Positions 44,164 to 49,156 of a stretch of 49,156 nucleotides of DNA are shown in pieces. Every line of letters begins with the position of its first letter. Position 1 is the first letter of the stretch. Source of the DNA: Paenibacillus agaridevorans (GTDB lineage Bacteria > Bacillota > Bacilli > Paenibacillales > Paenibacillaceae); assembly GCF_003112455.1 (NCBI RefSeq), contig NZ_BDQX01000381.1, positions 76,948 through 126,103 of the forward strand, given 5' to 3'. The notes under the pieces are model-generated. The model was not told the origin of the DNA and did no database searches. It was given only the letters and a program-made list of their open reading frames with translations. The position numbers were made by a program, and so were the translations under genes.

Positions 44164-47100
44164 GTGAACGATCGTATGCGAGGTTTGGTATCGACGTTGC
44201 TTTGCGCGCTTCTCGTGTTTGGATTAATGGCATTTCCTTATTCATCGACCGAGGCCTATTATTCGGAACCGGATTATCCTCATGATTCGACGCAATTATT
44301 GACAAACGGCGGCGCCGAGTCCTTGAGCGGAGGAGGAGCTTCCGGTTGGTTGGGCTGGTATGCCGGTTATTCGGTCGATAGCTCCGTCGCCCGTTCCGGA
44401 ACCCGCTCGTTGACATGCGAGCTGGCAACGGCCGGCGAATGCGGCGCTTATCAATATATCGAGCTTAATCGGACGGAGACGAAGCCGCTTAAGGTGAGCG
44501 GATGGAGCAAAGCCCAAACCGCAAGCGGCAACGTATCCACCGACTATTCCTTATGGGTGGACCTGACGTACGCCGACGATACGCATCTGTACGGCGAGGC
44601 GAAAGCTTTCCAGACGGGGACTCACGATTGGGAGCAGGCAGCTTTCTATATCGATCCGGAGAAGCCGGTCAAAGCCGTCGCCGTATACGCTTTGTTCCGC
44701 AACAAGACCGGCAAGGTCTGGTTCGACGACTTGTCCGTCGAGGAACTGCCGGCCGATCTGCTGCCTGGCGGCGCGTTCGAATCGACTATCGGGGGCGAGA
44801 TCTCCGGCTGGGGTTCGTGGCAGAGCGGTTACGCGATTGCCGCCGGCGAAGGCAGGGGGGGCAGCTCGGCGGTTAAAGTCAGCAGTTCCGGGACGAGCTC
44901 GGAATACGGCATTTATCGGACGGCTGCTCTTAACCGGACTACCGTCAAGCCTTTGCTCGTCAGGGGGTGGAGCAAAGCGGATTCCGCAAGCGGCTCGCCG
45001 GGATCCTCCTATTCGATCTATGCGGACGTAACCTATGCCGATGACACCCAAGAGTGGGGATTATACGCGGCGTTCGAAGGCGGCACGCATGATTGGGAGC
45101 CGCAGCAGTTATACATCGCTCCGGCCAAGCCGGTCAAATCGGTTACCGTCTATGCGTTGTTTAACGGTCGGAGCGGCACTGTCTGGTTCGATAATTTTTC
45201 GCTGGAGGAATTGCCGGACCACGTCGCCGGAGGAGCGGTCATGGGAAAACGGGATCCCGCGACGACGGGCACGGAGCTGCTGGCTAACGGCACGCTTCAG
45301 AACGTGGCCGGAACCGCGATCGAAGGCTGGGGTTCGTTCGGCAATGGCTATACGATCGAAGCCGCCGGCGGGCGGGGCGGAAGCCGGGGCGTCAAGCTAA
45401 GCAACGCTTCGGGCACGGACGCATCCGGCATTTATCAGACGCTTCATGTCAACCAAAGCACGCCCAAGCTGATCGTCTTCAGCGGCTGGAGCAAAGCCGC
45501 CAATGTCACCGGAGACATTGATCGAGGTTATGCCTTGTACATGGACGTGTTCTATACGGACGGAACCAGCCAATTCGCTCTAACGGCACCATTTGCGACT
45601 GGCACGCAGGATTGGACAAGAGGTCAGCTGTACTTCCAGCCGCAGAAGCCGGTCCAGACGATATCGGTTTATGGCATTTTCCGGGACGGGCACCGGGGGG
45701 ATGTCTGGTTCGACGACTTCTCCGTAAAGGAAATAACGACGGAAGCGGCCGTTTTCGAAGATGCGCTGGTCACTCCTCTGCCGTTTCAGGCAGGCACGGC
45801 TTATACGACGCTTCAGACCATGGACGGACTGGAGTTGTCATTGGGCGAACGGGGCGTCTCTTCGTTGAAATGGAATAGCGGCGAGCTGGCTTCGGCCGGT
45901 GTCGCGTCGGGATTCCTGGTCCGCGATCACGAATCGGATTCCGACGTCTATGCGTTCGAGCGATTGGCGGGCAACAACCCGGGTTCGTTTAATGGTCTCG
46001 CGGATCAGCTTGACCTCGAGATCGAAGCCGATTTCGAGGTGCTGCCCGAAGGGATTAAAGTATCCGGCAGATTGTCGGATCTCAGCGGCGACGACCGGGC
46101 CGTGACATTGACCTTTGCCCTGCCGGTGAACGCGGAGGGGTGGAAGTGGGGCGATTACGTCCGCGGCGAAAGGACCATCCAGACGGGACAGGCCGGCAAC
46201 GTATACAGCAACAGCCAAATTCCCGACTTCGAGACGGGGCCGTTGTCCATTTATCCCATATCCGCAATCTATGATCCGGCCACGGGAGCAGGTTTGTCGT
46301 TGGGCACGGACTACAACAAGCCGACGCATTACCGGCTCGATTACAACGGCAGCACGAAGCAACTGACGATTACGTTCGAGCTTGGCCTTGCGCCAGATAC
46401 CGCGAATTTCCCTTCCGCAGCGGACTTCGGATTCGTGATTTACGGGTTTGACGGGGAACAGGGCTTCCGCGGCGCGTTCGACAAATACATGGAGCTGTTC
46501 CCGGAGTTTTACGAGGTCCGGATACCGGAGCAAGGCATCTGGATGCCGTTTGCCTCTATCTCCGACATACCGGACAACGAGGACTTCGGATTCCGCTTTA
46601 AGGAAGGCGACGACGATCCCGTGGATACGGCTTATGCCAACGCCAACGACATTTTGGTATTCCACTATCAGGAGCTGTCCTCCTGGTGGCAGAGCATCGA
46701 CCCGCAATCGCCCAAGACGGTTGCGACCGCGGAGAGCGCGAGGGACGCGGCAGCCTTGCTCGGGGAGGAGAAAGCGCAGATGGCGCAAGCCGCGGCCATG
46801 CGCAATCCGGCCGGAGATCCTTACCTGCAATGGCTGGATACTCCCTGGAACGTAGGCGCGCTCTGGATGATCAACGCTAATCCGGACTTGCCGGGCGATT
46901 CCAACGGCTACGAGATGTATTTCAGCGAGGATAAGATGGACGCCAGATACAACACGACCGGGCCGAAGCCGGACGGCGAATATTTGGACACCCTTGACGG
47001 TTGGCCTTATACGCTCAACTATAATCGGGCTCACTTCGAATACGCGATTGCGCCGCTGGTCTTCTCCAAGGTAACAAAGCGGCCTGCCATACACCGGGCG

Positions 47101-47805
47101 TTCTCCAGTTGGGAAGCGACGGTCCGCCTGGCGGACGAACTTCATGGAGACGGCCGGCTGTTGATGGCAAACGGAACGCCTCACGCCTACTCGATGTATA
47201 TGCCTTGGCTGGACGCGATGGGCAACGAGCGCAATTGGCTCGGGGCGGGAGACACGTTTAACCCCGACACGGACGAGACGCTCAGCAAATACAGAACGCT
47301 GTCGGGAGCGAAGCCCTACTTGATGCTCCAGAACACGAATTTCAGCAAATTCGGCAACGCGTACATGGAGCGCTACATGGAGAAGCTGCTATTTTACGGC
47401 ATCTTCCCGAGCGCGTTCAGCGCCACGGCGGACAATGCGACGAATTATTGGAAGAATGCGAGCTTCTATGATCGCGACCGGGCGTTGTTCATTCGTTACG
47501 TGCCGATGGTGAAGGCTGTAGCAGAGGCTGGCTGGGAGCCGCTCACTTTGGCAAGCGCCGACTCCCCGTCGGTCGCGATGGAACGATACGGCGAAGGAGA
47601 CGAAGTGTATCTCACGTTCATGAACCAAGGAACTTCGGCCGTTACGTCGACTATATCGTTCGACGGCCAGGCCATGGGTCTGGGCACGATGATTGCTGCC
47701 GAGGAATTGACGGCAGGCATGCCGCTTTCCCTTGTTGGCGGGCAATTCACTTTAACGCTTGATCCGGATGAAGTGAAGGTCGTCAAATTGATCGCTGAGC
47801 CTTAA
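44164..47805 (+). CDS. secreted multi-module protein with three carbohydrate-binding-like repeats and an unassigned, possibly catalytic, C-terminal half
   Basis: A 1213-residue exported protein (signal peptide about 1-36, no lipobox, no SLH or sortase signal). Three related modules of about 150 residues follow (about 45-200, 201-350, 370-520). Each has a GW(G/L)(S/W) turn, the phrase SGWSKA or RGWSKA, a ...DW... strand, KPV(K/Q)-V-VYALF and a closing VWFD(D/N)(L/F)S-(E/K)E. The remaining 690 residues start as a beta-rich domain (LELSLGERGVSSLKWNSGEL). They continue into a region with WMPFASISDIPDNEDFGF, LLMANGTPHAYSMYMPWLDAMGNE and a C-terminal beta domain, resembling a TIM-barrel glycosidase in layout. 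I do not recognise the family. It lies 12 bases after the GH116 gene, start GTG behind GAGGAGG, so it probably works outside the cell on the same glycan. Confidence 0.82.
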   Translation: MNDRMRGLVSTLLCALLVFGLMAFPYSSTEAYYSEPDYPHDSTQLLTNGGAESLSGGGASGWLGWYAGYSVDSSVARSGTRSLTCELATAGECGAYQYIELNRTETKPLKVSGWSKAQTASGNVSTDYSLWVDLTYADDTHLYGEAKAFQTGTHDWEQAAFYIDPEKPVKAVAVYALFRNKTGKVWFDDLSVEELPADLLPGGAFESTIGGEISGWGSWQSGYAIAAGEGRGGSSAVKVSSSGTSSEYGIYRTAALNRTTVKPLLVRGWSKADSASGSPGSSYSIYADVTYADDTQEWGLYAAFEGGTHDWEPQQLYIAPAKPVKSVTVYALFNGRSGTVWFDNFSLEELPDHVAGGAVMGKRDPATTGTELLANGTLQNVAGTAIEGWGSFGNGYTIEAAGGRGGSRGVKLSNASGTDASGIYQTLHVNQSTPKLIVFSGWSKAANVTGDIDRGYALYMDVFYTDGTSQFALTAPFATGTQDWTRGQLYFQPQKPVQTISVYGIFRDGHRGDVWFDDFSVKEITTEAAVFEDALVTPLPFQAGTAYTTLQTMDGLELSLGERGVSSLKWNSGELASAGVASGFLVRDHESDSDVYAFERLAGNNPGSFNGLADQLDLEIEADFEVLPEGIKVSGRLSDLSGDDRAVTLTFALPVNAEGWKWGDYVRGERTIQTGQAGNVYSNSQIPDFETGPLSIYPISAIYDPATGAGLSLGTDYNKPTHYRLDYNGSTKQLTITFELGLAPDTANFPSAADFGFVIYGFDGEQGFRGAFDKYMELFPEFYEVRIPEQGIWMPFASISDIPDNEDFGFRFKEGDDDPVDTAYANANDILVFHYQELSSWWQSIDPQSPKTVATAESARDAAALLGEEKAQMAQAAAMRNPAGDPYLQWLDTPWNVGALWMINANPDLPGDSNGYEMYFSEDKMDARYNTTGPKPDGEYLDTLDGWPYTLNYNRAHFEYAIAPLVFSKVTKRPAIHRAFSSWEATVRLADELHGDGRLLMANGTPHAYSMYMPWLDAMGNERNWLGAGDTFNPDTDETLSKYRTLSGAKPYLMLQNTNFSKFGNAYMERYMEKLLFYGIFPSAFSATADNATNYWKNASFYDRDRALFIRYVPMVKAVAEAGWEPLTLASADSPSVAMERYGEGDEVYLTFMNQGTSAVTSTISFDGQAMGLGTMIAAEELTAGMPLSLVGGQFTLTLDPDEVKVVKLIAEP

Positions 47806-47854
47806 GAACCAAAGAGGTTGACGCTTGCGGGGACTCATAAAATAATGGTATGAC

Positions 47855-47885
47855 AAGGGCGGTCCCATCATCAGGGGCCGCCCTT
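47855..47885. terminator. hairpin between convergent genes, probably a two-way terminator
   Basis: AAGGGCGG-TCCC pairs with GGGG-CCGCCCTT. There is no long T-run on either side, but the stem lies in the 100-base gap between the secreted protein gene and the leftward membrane protein gene. Confidence 0.6.
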
Positions 47886-47906
47886 TGCCATAGAAGAGCG
47901 CTTCGC

Positions 47907-48539
47907 TTATGTGCCGGACTTCAGAGTCGTTCGGATCAGCGCCTCCGGGATGATCAGCAGCAGCGCAAGCGCGCCGTATACGCCGATGGCGTAGCTGTCC
48001 GCGTAGTCGAAGCCGAAGCCCTGATGGAACAACGCCGAGACCAGATGGATCGCCATGTTCGCGAAGCAGAAGGCATAGCTGCGGACCATCCAGTTCCGAT
48101 GGCGAATGATTCTCTTTTTTCTGATTTGGACAAGGGCCGTAATCGTGATGAACAGCCATATCAAATTCATGAAGTTAAATCCCATGCTGCTGATCTTGCC
48201 CCCGGTGGCATAAGGCGCCATGTACCCGGACGTAAGGACGACGAAAAGTACGGATACGATATACGTATAGCCATTGACACGGTGAATTTTTCGGTTGTTC
48301 TCGAGCAGCCGGGACGAGAAGTTCAGCAGCCCGGTCGCCATGGCCAGGCACGCAAACGCGACGTGGATATACATGACATTCAGCCACATCGGCAGATTCA
48401 GTTCGCGTTTCAAGCCGGTCTTATGGCTCAGGAAGCTTTCCGCTCCGGGATCGATGATGTAATTCCGAATCAGCGCGTATAAAATGAACAGGATGGCGAT
48501 GGCAGCCAACATTTTGTAAGAAAATATCCCTTTTCTCAT
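47907..48539 (-). CDS. DUF2306-type membrane protein
   Basis: A 210-residue protein with about five to six membrane helices. The family pattern is visible: YIHVAFACLAMATGLLNF, then HRVNGYTYIVSV, then RHRNWMVRSYAFCFANMAIHL. Conserved His residues at these places suggest haem or metal binding, but the function of the family is not established. Its ATG overlaps the stop of the upstream leftward gene by four bases (ATGA), so the two are probably co-translated. Confidence 0.75.
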   Translation of the reverse strand: MRKGIFSYKMLAAIAILFILYALIRNYIIDPGAESFLSHKTGLKRELNLPMWLNVMYIHVAFACLAMATGLLNFSSRLLENNRKIHRVNGYTYIVSVLFVVLTSGYMAPYATGGKISSMGFNFMNLIWLFITITALVQIRKKRIIRHRNWMVRSYAFCFANMAIHLVSALFHQGFGFDYADSYAIGVYGALALLLIIPEALIRTTLKSGT

Positions 48540-49156
48540 TGACGGTTTTCCTCAGATTTCTCCTCGATTTCACCAGGCGTTACCCTTTTTCCCGTCACTT
48601 TGGATGCCGGCAGAATGCCTGCTTTGGCGATTCCGGTCATCACGTCTCCATTTACCGCAACCTCGAATTTCAAATTCAAGCGCATCGGCTTCGTCACGCG
48701 AAGAGACCAGCTCAGCCTATCATTTTGCCAGTCAGGATCGATTAGCTCCACGGTCTCGTCGCCTTGCGTGGCTGTCCCCTGGAGATCGCCGTCCCGAATG
48801 ACAATCGAAAGCAGGACCGGCATCTTCCCGACGGGCGTGGCGATGATTGTCTCCCAGTTGCCGGCCAGGTTGGAGGAGGAAGTCCAGATCGTCGGAATAT
48901 CAGTGGATCCGTCCGAGTTGAGCACGGCGAGCGGTGCGTGTCCGTCCGAGTTGAGCGCAGCGAGCGGCGCGGGTCCGTCCGAGTTGGGCGCAGCGAGCGG
49001 TGCGTGTCCATCCGAGTTGAGTACAGCGAGCGGTGCGTGTCCGTCCGAGTTGAGCGCAGCGAGCGGTGCGTGTCCATCCGAATTGAGCACGGCGAGCGGT
49101 GCGGGTTCGGCGGGGCGAACGGAGCTTGGCGGCTTGGCGGCGTCAGGCTCCAGCCC
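48536..49156 (-). CDS. protein with 11-residue tandem repeats and a C-terminal beta-rich domain (5' end outside window)
   Basis: The frame is open to the window edge, so the true start lies beyond 49156. The visible 206 residues contain six copies of an 11-residue unit (consensus LNSDGHAPLAA) followed by a domain of about 100 residues (GNWETIIATPVGKMPVLLSIVI ... GDLQGTATQGDETVELIDPDW ... GDVMTGIAKAGILPASKVTGKR). This resembles the small beta-barrel tail found at the end of some secreted or enzyme proteins, in which GxW and GxxxGT phrases recur. The main domain is not visible. It is coupled to the DUF2306-type gene. Confidence 0.65.
   Translation of the reverse strand, partial: GLEPDAAKPPSSVRPAEPAPLAVLNSDGHAPLAALNSDGHAPLAVLNSDGHAPLAAPNSDGPAPLAALNSDGHAPLAVLNSDGSTDIPTIWTSSSNLAGNWETIIATPVGKMPVLLSIVIRDGDLQGTATQGDETVELIDPDWQNDRLSWSLRVTKPMRLNLKFEVAVNGDVMTGIAKAGILPASKVTGKRVTPGEIEEKSEENRQ
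48908..49105 (-). repeat. six tandem 33-bp repeats inside a coding region
   Basis: Units start at 48908, 48941, 48974, 49007, 49040 and 49073. They differ by only a few bases each, and two kinds alternate (ending in ...AVLNSDG or ...AALNSDG). The length is a multiple of three, so changes in copy number keep the reading frame. Confidence 0.9.

Noticed and set aside
45838..47184. Minus-strand open frame of 448 codons inside the secreted protein gene
   Set aside because: It is an antisense shadow in GC-rich coding DNA, rich in Arg, with no start signal; the plus-strand frame has a signal peptide and clear modules.
48908..49105. Repeat array as a CRISPR locus
   Set aside because: Units are head to tail with no unique spacers and encode a regular peptide; no cas genes are nearby.

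Overview
The window looks like chromosome of a Paenibacillus-type Firmicute (Paenibacillaceae). The signs are a moderately high-GC, AAGGAGG-driven gene set with many TTG and GTG starts, YesM/YesN and YesS-type regulators beside sugar ABC importers, an S-layer homology protein, a lipoteichoic acid synthase-type sulfatase, and a Btr-FeuABC-like iron locus. One AT-rich patch (about 21.7-25.35 kb) stands out as foreign or decayed.

Layout. (1) 55-9711, iron/siderophore block: a leftward ABC exporter; a divergent AraC regulator behind a Fur-box-like site; a Btr-like AraC regulator fused to a binding-protein domain; then a FeuA-like lipoprotein, two FecCD permeases and a double-headed esterase that probably releases iron from a trilactone siderophore. 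The promoter in front of the lipoprotein shows a TATAAT box, a Fur-box-like site over the expected start point, and a tandem 22-bp direct repeat that fits an AraC-type operator. (2) 9989-21621, first sugar locus: binding lipoprotein, two LplB/LplC-type permeases, a membrane-anchored YesS-like AraC regulator, a dehydrogenase lacking the usual zinc ligands, and a very large SLH-anchored surface protein with a propeller-like region. (3) 21622-25530, AT-rich patch: a decayed Fic-family gene, then a leftward SIR2-P-loop NTPase-TPR protein that looks like a single-gene anti-phage system. It lies between two copies of a tmRNA (ssrA) 3'-end sequence, each followed by its own terminator. (4) 25532-28285: an aminoglycoside nucleotidyltransferase-like gene and an APH-like phosphotransferase gene, divergently oriented, then exoA. 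(5) 28425-35664: a heterodimeric ABC exporter, an LtaS-family enzyme and an aldehyde dehydrogenase. (6) 35816-47805, second sugar locus: YesN/YesM two-component system, sugar-binding lipoprotein, two permeases, a cytoplasmic GH116 glycosidase and a 1213-residue secreted protein whose C-terminal half I cannot assign. (7) 47907-49156: a DUF2306-type membrane protein and the 3' part of a gene with a 33-bp tandem repeat.

How it works together: all three importers (iron, sugar 1, sugar 2) lack an ATPase gene here, so they probably share ATPases encoded elsewhere, as B. subtilis does with YusV and MsmX. In the second sugar locus, glycan is probably trimmed or bound outside by the secreted protein, imported, and cleaved inside by the GH116 enzyme. 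The most unusual items are the SIR2-NTPase gene at the ssrA scar, the unassigned catalytic-looking half of the secreted protein, and the double-domain esterase.
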